NCBI GenBank assembly: GCA_004299145.1
Contig: SCQD01000074.1
Location: 1 to 55,017 of the forward strand
Length of the DNA: 55,017 nt
Source of the DNA: Methylococcaceae bacterium
Lineage (GTDB): Bacteria > Pseudomonadota > Gammaproteobacteria > Methylococcales > Methylococcaceae
Direction: 5' to 3'
Positions 26,244 through 36,580 of the stretch are shown here, piece by piece. Both the position numbers and the translations under genes were made by a program. A model generated the notes under the pieces. That model saw only the letters and a program-made list of their open reading frames with translations, ran no database searches and had not been told where the DNA came from. Position 1 is the stretch's first letter. Every line of letters starts with the position of its first letter.

Positions 26244-26747
26244 ATGACCGACATTTATCTCGTTACCCTCATTGCCGCGCCCAGCCTGGAAGAAAACCTG
26301 GTGGACTGGCTGCTCAGCCATGAAAGCCGCCGCGAAGCGGAATCACTAAGGCTTAATGAAAGCCGCCGCGAAGCGGAATCACTAAGGCTTAATGAAAGCC
26401 GCCGCGAAGCGGAATCACTAAGGCTTAATGAAAGCCGCCGCGAAGCGGAGTCACTAAGGCTTAATAAAAGCCGCCGCGAAGCGGATTGCGACAGCTGCGC
26501 AGCAAAGCCGGCCAGTTCCGACAAATGCTGCCATGGCTTTACCAGCTTTGCCGTGTCGGGACATTCCAGCCGCCATCAGGGCTTGAGCCTGGAAGAGCAA
26601 GTGGCTGGCCGCAAAAAACAGGTGGGGTTTGAAATGCACATTCGCGGGCCGGATTTGGCCGCTTTGCTGGCGGGGCTTAAACAAGACTTTGCCGGTACCG
26701 GGCTGCACTATTGGGTGACGCCGGTGTTGGACAGTGGCACTTTGTAA
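26244..26747 (+). CDS. DUF3240 family protein carrying an in-frame 36-bp repeat array
   Basis: The first 27 residues (MTDIYLVTLIAAPSLEENLV and on) and the last 80 (FTSFAVSGHS, LSLEEQVAGRKKQV, GTGLHYWVTPVLDSG) match the small DUF3240 family of about 100 residues, which often accompanies CusA-type pumps. Between them are four copies of ESRREAESLRLN and a partial fifth, 12 residues each, encoded by a 36-bp repeat that elsewhere in this window lies between genes. The frame is kept, so a 167-residue protein could still be made, with a charged repetitive loop where relatives have a short linker. If the fold tolerates it the protein works. Otherwise the gene is a recent casualty. It lies about 6 kb from cusA. 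Confidence 0.8.
   Translation: MTDIYLVTLIAAPSLEENLVDWLLSHESRREAESLRLNESRREAESLRLNESRREAESLRLNESRREAESLRLNKSRREADCDSCAAKPASSDKCCHGFTSFAVSGHSSRHQGLSLEEQVAGRKKQVGFEMHIRGPDLAALLAGLKQDFAGTGLHYWVTPVLDSGTL
26322..26485 (+). repeat. Array of 4.5 copies of a 36-bp repeat inside the DUF3240 gene
   Basis: Units begin at 26322, 26358, 26394 and 26430, with a truncated fifth at 26466. Each contains the hairpin-forming GCCGCCGCGAAGCGG. The copies are almost identical (one A/G change in the fourth, a changed first codon in the fifth). The reverse complement of the same unit occurs once at 2100-2135 and four times at 39521-39664. There are no spacers, so this is not CRISPR. Confidence 0.95.
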
Positions 26748-26789
26748 CGCGGCAGGGCTGGAATATCCGGATTTTCGAACCCATAAAAA

Positions 26790-26818
26790 GGGCGGTTACC
26801 CCGTCGGGGTTTCCGCCC
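26790..26818 (-). terminator. Terminator of the small exported protein gene
   Basis: GGGCGG/CCGCCC outer stem and ACCCC/GGGGT inner stem with a two-base internal mismatch on each side. On the minus strand it is followed directly by TTTTT, so it ends the transcript of the gene at 26841-27227. Confidence 0.75.
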
Positions 26819-26840
26819 TACAGACACGAATAAGGTTGGC

Positions 26841-27227
26841 TTATTTGGCGTGCTGTTCGCTGACTTTCTTTTCGATGGCCGTCAGCTTTTCGACTGCTTC
26901 GCTCAGAGCTGCGGCAGATTTTGCCATATCGCCTTTTTCAGCTTCATTGGTGGCGGTTCTGATGCGAGCCTGTGCGTGCTGCAAAGAAGCGCCGAGGTAG
27001 TCGCCGGTGACTTCTTTCATGTGCTGCTTAGTGAGCTTGAGCTCGTCCAGGGTCATGTCTTTGTGGCCGGCCTGGGCGTGGGTCAGCGCGCTTTTGACGC
27101 TGGCCAGGGCTTCCTTGGTGTGCTTCAGCACGCCTGCCGCGTCTTCAGCGGCCATGGCGGCAACGCCGCTCAACCCTATAACACCAGCGATCAGTACGGC
27201 AGCAATTGTTTTTACATAAGACTTCAT
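26841..27227 (-). CDS. Small exported helical protein, possibly SmbP-like metal-binding
   Basis: 128 residues from the second of two close ATGs. An AGGAG site nine bases before 27227 but nearly touching the ATG at 27236 decides this start. A signal peptide (TIAAVLIAGVIGLSGVAAMA) is followed by a fully helical, Ala/Lys/Glu/His-rich mature part with spaced His residues (LKHTKEAL, LTHAQAGHKD, LQHAQARI). This pattern resembles the small metal-binding protein SmbP of Nitrosomonas, a periplasmic four-helix bundle, but the similarity is by composition and spacing only. A strong terminator follows, so it is a single-gene transcript. Confidence 0.6.
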   Translation of the reverse strand: MKSYVKTIAAVLIAGVIGLSGVAAMAAEDAAGVLKHTKEALASVKSALTHAQAGHKDMTLDELKLTKQHMKEVTGDYLGASLQHAQARIRTATNEAEKGDMAKSAAALSEAVEKLTAIEKKVSEQHAK

Positions 27228-27613
27228 TTTTTTCATTCTCCTAAGGTATTTAAGATTGTCATGTTAGCGTCGTCGAGCCTTTCGATATGGGGGCTTTCAG
27301 CTTGCTTCGAATTGCGCATGCTCGGATGAATATGCCCGGATGGCGTGTCGTCCGTGTCGGTGATCGGCCCGAAAAAACGCAGCGCAAGGCCCCATCGGAT
27401 CGTTAAGCGCGCCTAATGTTAATAAAAAACGTCGATCCATGCTATGCGCTTCCATCAAATCGCTGAAAAACAGCGCTGGACGCGCGACTGGCAACACGCC
27501 TGCGTTGTCTTGAGGGGTGGGCTAAAACCCTTAAATCTCCAGGGATAAAATTTTCATCATGCAACAATTTCAAAACGGGATAATACCGGCTTCTTCCGTT
27601 TCACGGCTTATCC
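27228..27613. other. Intergenic stretch between the small exported protein gene and rlmM
   Basis: About 385 bases with divergent genes on both sides, so it should hold two promoters. I could not fix a convincing -35/-10 pair for either. A 66-codon frame on the minus strand has no family resemblance and is not called. None of the palindromic repeat families occurs here. Confidence 0.5.
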
Positions 27614-28687
27614 ATGCCCCCCCTTACCCATTTGATCCTTTACTGCCGCGCTGGTTTCGAAAACGAGTGCGCCGCCGAAATCGCCGATGTGGCCGCCGCC
27701 ATGGGCGTGTTTGGTTTTTGCAAAGCCAAGCCGGATTCCGGTTACGTGCAGTTCGTACCGCACGAGCCGCAGCAAGCTCGCGCGCTGAGCGGCATTCCGG
27801 TCGACCGTTTGGTATTTGCCCGGCAAGCCGTCTGTGTGAGCGAGTTTCTCACCCAATTGCCGGTGCATGACCGCTTGCAGGCGCTGCTACCCGCCATCGA
27901 ACGCATGGGGCAGCGCTATGCCGACCTGCGCCTCGAAACGGCCGATACCAACGACGCCAAAGCGTTGAACACGTTTTGCCGCAAGTTTGCCGGCCCGCTA
28001 CGCCATGCTTTGGAAAAAAAAAGTATCGCCGTGAGCAATCACGCTGACCCGGCGGAAGCTCCCAACCTGCACCTGTTTTTTCTCAGTTCCAGCGCCGTCC
28101 ATATCGGTTGGTCCGATCCCGCCTCGGCCTCGCCCTGGGTCATGGGCATTCCACGCTTGAAGTTTCCTTCCGGTGCGCCCAGCCGCTCGACGTTGAAGCT
28201 GGAAGAGGCTTTTTTCTGCTTTTTCAGCGAAGCACAGCGCACGGCCAAGCTCCGGGCCGGCATGAGCGCCGTCGATCTCGGCGCCGCCCCGGGCGGCTGG
28301 ACTTGGCAGTTGGTCAAGCGCGGCATGCACGTCACTGCGGTGGATAACGGCCCCATGGATGCCACGCTGATGGCGTCCGGGCTGGTGGAACACCTGCGCG
28401 TCGACGGCTTTCGCTACCGCCCCGCCAAGACGGTGGATTGGCTGGTCTGCGACATCGTGGAACAGCCTGCGCGCATCGCCGCCTTGGTGGGCCGCTGGTT
28501 GGCGCAAAATGACTGCCGCAACGCCATTTTTAATTTGAAGCTGCCCATGAAAAAGCGCTACGAAGCCGTGCAGCAGTGCGGCGACATCATCCAAGCCACC
28601 CTGACCGGCAGTGCAATGGCGGAGCGGCCACGCTTCAAGCAGCTATATCATGACCGGGAAGAAGTAACGGGGTATTTGAGCGTGTAA
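27614..28687 (+). CDS. rlmM: 23S rRNA (cytidine-2498-2'-O)-methyltransferase RlmM
   Basis: A 357-residue SAM-dependent methyltransferase that modifies the ribose of C2498 in 23S rRNA. The N-terminal third is a THUMP-like RNA-binding region. The C-terminal half carries the SAM-binding motif VDLGAAPGGWTWQL (around residue 220) and the catalytic lysine/aspartate region of FtsJ-type enzymes (VDWLVCDIVEQP and FNLKLPMKKRYE). Length and order of motifs match the E. coli enzyme. Stands alone, on the plus strand. Confidence 0.95.
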   Translation: MPPLTHLILYCRAGFENECAAEIADVAAAMGVFGFCKAKPDSGYVQFVPHEPQQARALSGIPVDRLVFARQAVCVSEFLTQLPVHDRLQALLPAIERMGQRYADLRLETADTNDAKALNTFCRKFAGPLRHALEKKSIAVSNHADPAEAPNLHLFFLSSSAVHIGWSDPASASPWVMGIPRLKFPSGAPSRSTLKLEEAFFCFFSEAQRTAKLRAGMSAVDLGAAPGGWTWQLVKRGMHVTAVDNGPMDATLMASGLVEHLRVDGFRYRPAKTVDWLVCDIVEQPARIAALVGRWLAQNDCRNAIFNLKLPMKKRYEAVQQCGDIIQATLTGSAMAERPRFKQLYHDREEVTGYLSV

Positions 28688-28748
28688 GAGAACAACGGCT
28701 TGTTTTGCAGCATCGACCCCATGTGACTATCCGCATCGTTTTTTCCCC

Positions 28749-29591
28749 ATGCTCTCCATTACCAATCACGACCGCAACCGCCTTGGTTTGAATTACGTCT
28801 ATCCGGTGCTGTCGCGCCGGGCCGAAGGACTTTCCATCGGCATCAACCTCAATCCCAATAACGCCTGCAACTGGCGCTGCATTTACTGCCAAGTGCCCGG
28901 TCTGCAACGCGGCGGCGCTCCCGCCATCGATTTGGCGTTGCTGGAGCGGGAGCTGCGTGAACTTTTGCAAGACGTTTTGCAGGGAGATTTTTTCGATCGG
29001 CTGCACGTCCCGCCGGCTTGGCGGGAAATTCGCGACATCGCCATATCCGGCAACGGCGAGCCTACCAGTTCAGCCGAGTTTTGCCGGGTCGTCGATCTCA
29101 TCGGCAGCGTCGCCGCCTCGTTGGGTCTGGACGATTGCAAGCGGGTGCTGATCAGCAACGGCAGCCTGGTGCACCAGCCGTTGGTGCAGCAAGGGCTGAA
29201 ACGCTGGGGCGAATTGGGCGGAATCCTGTGGTTCAAGCTGGATTCGGCCACTGACGCGGGCTTGGCGCGCATCAACAATGCCGGGCTTGCTTCCGCCAAA
29301 GCGCGCGCCAATCTGGAAACCGCCGCCGCTTTGTGTCCGGTCTGGATACAAACCTGTTTGTTTCTGCAGGATGAACAGCCGCCGGCGCTGCACGAGTGCC
29401 GTGCTTACCTGGAGCTGCTGGCGGATTTGACAGCCAGGTCCATTCCCCTGCAAGGCGTATTGCTCTATGGCTTGGCACGCCCCTCCCGGCAACCGGAAGC
29501 GCCCCGTTTATCCGCTCTTCCGCTGGAATGGCTGGAGAGTTTCGCCAACGATATTCGCCGGCTTGGGCTGGAAGTCAAAGTCAGTGAGTAA
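28749..29591 (+). CDS. Radical SAM protein, function unknown
   Basis: A 280-residue radical SAM enzyme with the iron-sulfur motif CNWRCIYCQ (CxxxCxxC, residues about 39-46) followed by the ISGNGEPT strand typical of the fold, where SAM is bound. It belongs to the broad Fe-S oxidoreductase group (COG0731-like), and no specific substrate can be named. There is no extra C-terminal cluster motif. It follows rlmM by 60 bases on the same strand and may be co-transcribed, but no direct link to rRNA modification is evident. Confidence 0.82.
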   Translation: MLSITNHDRNRLGLNYVYPVLSRRAEGLSIGINLNPNNACNWRCIYCQVPGLQRGGAPAIDLALLERELRELLQDVLQGDFFDRLHVPPAWREIRDIAISGNGEPTSSAEFCRVVDLIGSVAASLGLDDCKRVLISNGSLVHQPLVQQGLKRWGELGGILWFKLDSATDAGLARINNAGLASAKARANLETAAALCPVWIQTCLFLQDEQPPALHECRAYLELLADLTARSIPLQGVLLYGLARPSRQPEAPRLSALPLEWLESFANDIRRLGLEVKVSE

Positions 29592-29610
29592 GGCAGACGA
29601 GCCTTGATCG

Positions 29611-30366
29611 TTATACACCCAGCGCACGCTGGCGCACGGCTTCGTACAACAACACACCCGCCGCCACCGATAAATTCAGGCTCTCCACCTGGCCGCGCAT
29701 CGGCAGGCTGACCAGTACGTCGCAGTGTTCGCGCGTCAGTCTGCGCATGCCCTTGCCTTCGCCGCCCACCACCAGAGCCAACGGGCCTTTCAAGTCCGTC
29801 TGATAAACGCTCTGCGGGGCATCGCCGGCAGCGCCGGTGATCCACACGCCGGCATCTTTTAAATCCCGCAACGTACGCGCCAGATTGGTGACGCGGAACA
29901 CCGGCACGGTTTCGGCGGCTCCGCTGGCCACTTTGAATACGGTGGGGGTGAGCGCCACCGACTGGTCTTTGGTGACGATGACGCCGTCCACCCCGGCAGC
30001 ATCGGCGGTGCGCAGACAAGCGCCCAGATTGTGCGGGTCCTGCACTTGGTCCAGCACCAGGAATAAAGGGGGGTGATCCAGTTGGGTCAACAAATCCAGC
30101 AGCGCGTTTTCTCCCTGCTCGGCGGGCACTTGCACGCGCAGTATCACGCCCTGGTGGTTGACGCCGCCGGCCATTTTATCCAAGCGGCGACGGTCGCTCT
30201 GTTGCACGGTAATGCCCAAGCTTTCCAGCGCTTGGCGGATTTTGGCGATGCGCGCGTCGCTGCGCTGGCCGTCCAGCCAGGCAGCGACGACTTTATCCGG
30301 CGTGTGTTCCAGTGCGGTCTGGGCGGCGTGCAGGCCGCAGACCGTGCGCTCAACGCTCATGCTCAT
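29611..30366 (-). CDS. rlmB: 23S rRNA (guanosine-2251-2'-O)-methyltransferase RlmB
   Basis: A SpoU-family (SPOUT fold) methyltransferase of 251 residues that methylates G2251 of 23S rRNA. The N-terminal substrate-binding domain opens with VCGLHAAQTAL. The three SpoU motifs are visible as NLGACLRTADAAG, VVGGEGKGMRRL and ESLNLSVAAGVLLYE, which form the SAM-binding knot. The start overlaps the rnr stop by four bases on the minus strand, the usual gammaproteobacterial pairing. Confidence 0.96.
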   Translation of the reverse strand: MSMSVERTVCGLHAAQTALEHTPDKVVAAWLDGQRSDARIAKIRQALESLGITVQQSDRRRLDKMAGGVNHQGVILRVQVPAEQGENALLDLLTQLDHPPLFLVLDQVQDPHNLGACLRTADAAGVDGVIVTKDQSVALTPTVFKVASGAAETVPVFRVTNLARTLRDLKDAGVWITGAAGDAPQSVYQTDLKGPLALVVGGEGKGMRRLTREHCDVLVSLPMRGQVESLNLSVAAGVLLYEAVRQRALGV

Positions 30367-32618
30367 CGCTTGCTCCGTCGCCGCCGGGTGGTTTTGGCGG
30401 GGGCGGTCGCGGGCGTGGGCGGCTTGGCCTGGATCATTTCAAAATCGACTTTCTTTTCGTCCAAATCCACGCGCGCCACGATGACGCTGACGGTATCGCC
30501 CAGCCGGTATACCAGGCCGCTGCGCTCGCCCTGCAAGCGCCGGCCGACCGGGTCGAAGTGGAAGTAATCGCTGCCCAGCGTGGATATGTGCACCAGGCCT
30601 TCGACGTAGATATCCTTCAATTCCACGAACAAGCCAAAAGGCAAGACGGTGGAAATCACGCCCTCGAAGGTTTCGCCCAACTTGGACTGCATGTATTCGC
30701 ACTTGAGCCAGGACACCACGTCGCGGGTGGCTTCATCGGCGCGCCGCTCGGTGCTGGAGCACTGCTCGCCCATGAGCACCATGTCGTTGACGGAGTAGGC
30801 GAACTCTTCCGGCTTGCGGCCTTGCAGGCAATGGCGGATGGCGCGGTGCACCAGCAGGTCGGGGTAGCGGCGGATCGGCGAAGTAAAGTGGGTGTAGGCG
30901 GCGATGGCCAGCCCGAAATGGCCTTTGGCTTCCGGGCTGTAGACCGCCTGGGACAGCGAACGCAGCAGCACGGTCTGGATCAGGTGCTCGTCGGGCCGGC
31001 CTTTGATCTGGTTGATCAAAGCGGCGTAGTGCTGCGGCTTGGGCTCGTCCCCTCCGTGCAGTTTCAGGTCCACTTCGCCCAGAAACGCCCGCAGGTCGTT
31101 GATTTTGGTGGGCGATGGGCCTTCGTGTACCCGCAGGATGTGCGGCATCTGGTAGCGCTGTAAAAACTCGGCGGCTGCCATATTGGCCATGATCATGCAT
31201 TCTTCGATCAGGCGGTGCGCGTCGTTGCGCTCCGTCGGCACGATGCGCTCGATTTTGCGGCCTTCGCCAAACACGATTTTGGTTTCCTGGGTTTCAAAAT
31301 CGATGGCGCCGCGCGCCTCGCGCCGGCTGCGCAAAGCCTGGTACAAGGCGTGCAGGCTTTCCAGGTGCGGCAACAAGGCATAGCGTTTTTCGCGCAGTTC
31401 CGGGTCGTGATCGACCAGGATTTTGGCGACTTCGTTGTAAGTCAGGCGCGCGTGTGAACGCATGACGGCATCGTAAAAAGTGGCAAAAACGATTTCGCCG
31501 TTTTTGTCGACCTGCATGTCGCAAACCATGCACAGCCGGTCTGCGTCGGGATTGATGGAACACAGGCCGTTGGAGAGGATTTCCGGCAGCATGGGGATGA
31601 CGCGCTCGGGAAAATACACGGAATTGCCGCGATTTTGCGCTTCCAGGTCCAAGGCCGTACCCGGTTTGACGTAGTGGGAGACGTCGGCGATGGCGACCAG
31701 CAGACGCCAGCCGTCGGTTTGACGCTCGCAATACACGGCGTCGTCAAAATCGCGGGCGTCTTCGCCGTCTATGGTGACCAGCGGCCAGGCGCGCAGGTCG
31801 AAGCGGCCCTGCTTGGCGGCCTCTTCCACCACGGGACTGAGCCCGGCGATTTCTTCCTCCACCGCCGTCGGCCAGATATTGGGCAGGTTATGGCTGCGGA
31901 TGGCGATTTCGATTTCCATGCCCGGCGCCAGGTGTTCGCCGAGCACTTCCACCACCTGACCGATGGGTTGGCTGTGGCGGGTGGGCTGTTCGACGATTTC
32001 CAGCATCACGATCTGGCCGGGTTCCGCGCCGGCCAAGCGTTCCATGGGCACCAGAATATCGTGGGTGATGTGCTTGCTGTCCGGCACCACGGTAGCGATG
32101 CCGCGTTCCATGAATAAACGCCCGACCACTTGGCGCGTATTGCGCTCCAGGATTTCGACCACGCCGCCTTCGGGTCTGCCGCGCCGGTCGATGCCGCGTA
32201 TGCTGGCGACCACGCGGTCATCGTGCATGAGTACGCGCATTTCCCGCGGCGAAAGAAACAGGTCTTCACTGCCGTCGTCCGGGCGCAAAAAACCAAAACC
32301 ATCGGGATGACCAATGACGCGACCGACCACCAAGTCGCTTTGATCGACGACGCAGTAGAGATGGCGCCGGTTTTTGAGCAACTGCCCGTCGCGCTCCATG
32401 GCGTTGACGCGGCGCTGCAACGAAATCCGGTCTTCTTCATCCGTAACGCCCAGCTGCTCGGCCAGCTCATCGAACCCCATGGGGGCACCGCGCTCGCCCA
32501 GCACCTCCAAAATCAATTCGCGGCTGGGAATGGGTTTTTCGTATTTTTGTGCTTCACGTTCCGCATAAGGGTCTTGGTAAGTGAAGCTGTTCGTCGTCTC
32601 GTTGGAAGACGCATTCAT
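30363..32618 (-). CDS. rnr: Ribonuclease R
   Basis: A 3'-5' exoribonuclease that degrades structured RNA, 751 residues. An N-terminal helix-turn-helix (about residues 25-80), cold-shock domains, the RNB catalytic domain (motif DGEDARDFDDAV with the metal-binding aspartates, around residue 285), a C-terminal S1 domain and a final basic tail (KTTRRRRSKR) are in the expected order. In E. coli the basic tail controls stability and ribosome binding. Transcribed just before rlmB. Confidence 0.97.
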   Translation of the reverse strand: MNASSNETTNSFTYQDPYAEREAQKYEKPIPSRELILEVLGERGAPMGFDELAEQLGVTDEEDRISLQRRVNAMERDGQLLKNRRHLYCVVDQSDLVVGRVIGHPDGFGFLRPDDGSEDLFLSPREMRVLMHDDRVVASIRGIDRRGRPEGGVVEILERNTRQVVGRLFMERGIATVVPDSKHITHDILVPMERLAGAEPGQIVMLEIVEQPTRHSQPIGQVVEVLGEHLAPGMEIEIAIRSHNLPNIWPTAVEEEIAGLSPVVEEAAKQGRFDLRAWPLVTIDGEDARDFDDAVYCERQTDGWRLLVAIADVSHYVKPGTALDLEAQNRGNSVYFPERVIPMLPEILSNGLCSINPDADRLCMVCDMQVDKNGEIVFATFYDAVMRSHARLTYNEVAKILVDHDPELREKRYALLPHLESLHALYQALRSRREARGAIDFETQETKIVFGEGRKIERIVPTERNDAHRLIEECMIMANMAAAEFLQRYQMPHILRVHEGPSPTKINDLRAFLGEVDLKLHGGDEPKPQHYAALINQIKGRPDEHLIQTVLLRSLSQAVYSPEAKGHFGLAIAAYTHFTSPIRRYPDLLVHRAIRHCLQGRKPEEFAYSVNDMVLMGEQCSSTERRADEATRDVVSWLKCEYMQSKLGETFEGVISTVLPFGLFVELKDIYVEGLVHISTLGSDYFHFDPVGRRLQGERSGLVYRLGDTVSVIVARVDLDEKKVDFEMIQAKPPTPATAPAKTTRRRRSKR

Positions 32619-32702
32619 CGTATAAGGATTCCTTCGTGTTTTTTTTCGTCAAACAGGATTGTATAGAATTCGCGGCGTTTTGGCTTAGCTGCCGTAGCAA
32701 GA

Positions 32703-32731
32703 TTGACAGGTTCCCAGGGGTTTATTAGAAT
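32703..32731 (+). promoter_or_regulatory. Promoter of tRNA-Leu
   Basis: A perfect TTGACA at 32703-32708, a 17-base spacer and TAGAAT at 32726-32731. It points at the tRNA gene 47 bases downstream. Confidence 0.75.
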
Positions 32732-32777
32732 GCTCGCTCTATCGGCGGTGTCGGAAACAGCGATATCGTTAGATCTT

Positions 32778-32864
32778 GCCGAGGTGGCGGAAATGGTAGA
32801 CGCGCTAGTTTCAGGTACTAGTGGGGGAAACTTCGTGGAGGTTCAAGTCCTCTCCTCGGCACCA
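32778..32864 (+). tRNA. tRNA-Leu (anticodon CAG)
   Basis: An 87-base class II tRNA. The acceptor stem GCCGAGG pairs with CCTCGGC. The anticodon loop TTCAGGT carries CAG, which reads CUG leucine codons. A long variable arm and the GTTCAAGTCC T loop follow, and the CCA end is encoded at 32862-32864. A strong promoter lies upstream and a terminator just downstream. Confidence 0.97.
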
Positions 32865-32889
32865 TACAACAGGTCGTTTTGATCGCTTG

Positions 32890-32916
32890 AAAAGCCGCGC
32901 ATTGCGCGGCTTTTTT
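32890..32916. terminator. Bidirectional terminator between tRNA-Leu and purA
   Basis: AAAAGCCGCGC/GCGCGGCTTTTTT with a three-base loop. The A run before and T run after the stem let it end both the tRNA transcript and the convergent purA transcript, whose stop lies five bases away. Confidence 0.9.
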
Positions 32917-32920
32917 CGTT

Positions 32921-35426
<2,506 letters not shown>

Positions 35427-35503
35427 GAGTGATGTGAGCTTAAGGGAGGAGGTTCGAAAAACTTATCTTAAAAACATTCAAGGACGGGATCGCATCGTTT
35501 ATC

Positions 35504-35690
35504 GTTCCCACGCTCGGCGTGGGAACACAGCCCGGGACGCTCTGCGTCCCGATAAGGATTCCGTTGCGCGGCGGTTTTCCCGTGGCTACGCACTACGGGA
35601 GGAACGCAAGGCAGCCCGCGAAAATACCCTCATCAGTGGATTCAGGACGCGGAGCGTCCCTGGATGCGTTCCCACGCCGAGCGTGGGAAC
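35504..35690. repeat. Inverted palindromic repeat element between hflC and hisZ
   Basis: A GTTCCCACGC/GCGTGGGAAC palindrome at 35504-35526 and its counterpart at 35668-35690 frame the gap. Inside are GGGACGC/GCGTCCC palindromes (35532-35548 and 35645-35660). Same families as at 2.0 and 14.0 kb. It may terminate or stabilise transcripts between the hfl and his/pur genes. Confidence 0.85.
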
Positions 35691-35708
35691 GATTAAACCG
35701 CCCATGCA

Positions 35709-36578
35709 TCAACGCTCTTTGTCTTTTTCTTTTTTGAAATAGCGGAAAAAGTCGGAATCCGGATCCGCCACGATGGTGGCGTCCTTGTTTTTGAAGGTTT
35801 TGGTGTAGGCGTTCAAGCTGCCGTAGAAAGCAAAGAACTCGGGATTTTTACCGTAAGCTTTGGAGTAAATTTCCGCCGCCGTGGCGTCGCCCTCACCGCG
35901 CAAGGTTTCCGCCTCGCGATAGGCATCGGCGAACAACACTTCGCGTTGGCGGTCGGCGTCGGCGCGGATGCGCTCGGCTTCCTGGGCACCGCGTGAGCGG
36001 AACTCTTTGGCCACGCGCGCCCGCTCCGCCTCCATGCGATGATATACCGAAGCACTCACTTCATTGGGCAAATCCACGCGCATGACGCGAATATCGGTGA
36101 TTTCGATACCCATGTCATGGGCAATGGGGCTGGAACTGTCGATCAGCACGTGATGAATCTGGCTGCGCTTGGATGAGACCAGTTCACGAATGGTGTTTTT
36201 GCTGAACTCGCCGCGCATGCCGTCCTTGATGATTTGCTCCAGGCGGATATTGGCCTGCAGCACGTCGCCGGAGACCGTGGTATAGAACTTGGCGACGTCT
36301 TTGATGCGCCACTTGACGAAAGAGTCCACCAGCACGTTTTTCTTTTCCGACGTCAAAAAGCGTTCCGGTTTCAAATCCAGCGTCAACAGCCGCCCGTCGA
36401 ACTTTTTGATGTTGTTGTAAAACGGAATGGCAAAGTGCAGGCCGGGTTCGTAATCGGTTCCAACGATTTCACCCAGCCGGAACTTGATGGCTTTCTGCGT
36501 TTCCGCCACGGAGAATACCGACAGGTAGCCTCCCAGCAGCACAGCGGCCAGGGCAATGTAAATTCGATTTTGCGGCAT
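35709..36578 (-). CDS. hflC: FtsH protease modulator HflC
   Basis: A 289-residue inner-membrane protein of the SPFH/band 7 family. One N-terminal membrane anchor (IYIALAAVLLGGYLSVFSV) is followed by the periplasmic band 7 domain and a charged coiled-coil tail. With HflK it forms a large cage around FtsH and limits degradation of membrane proteins. Starts two bases after the hflK stop. The end is rich in lysine and glutamate, as in relatives. Confidence 0.97.
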   Translation of the reverse strand: MPQNRIYIALAAVLLGGYLSVFSVAETQKAIKFRLGEIVGTDYEPGLHFAIPFYNNIKKFDGRLLTLDLKPERFLTSEKKNVLVDSFVKWRIKDVAKFYTTVSGDVLQANIRLEQIIKDGMRGEFSKNTIRELVSSKRSQIHHVLIDSSSPIAHDMGIEITDIRVMRVDLPNEVSASVYHRMEAERARVAKEFRSRGAQEAERIRADADRQREVLFADAYREAETLRGEGDATAAEIYSKAYGKNPEFFAFYGSLNAYTKTFKNKDATIVADPDSDFFRYFKKEKDKER

Positions 36579-36580
36579 GG

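Noticed and set aside
26322-26485. CRISPR array
   Set aside because: The 36-bp units follow each other directly without spacers, and no cas gene is in the window.
26244-26747. Frameshifted pseudogene
   Set aside because: The reading frame is intact through all repeat units and both flanks keep the DUF3240 pattern, so it is listed as a gene with an insert.
27297-27497. 66-codon minus-strand frame
   Set aside because: No ribosome binding site, no family resemblance, and it sits in a divergent promoter region.
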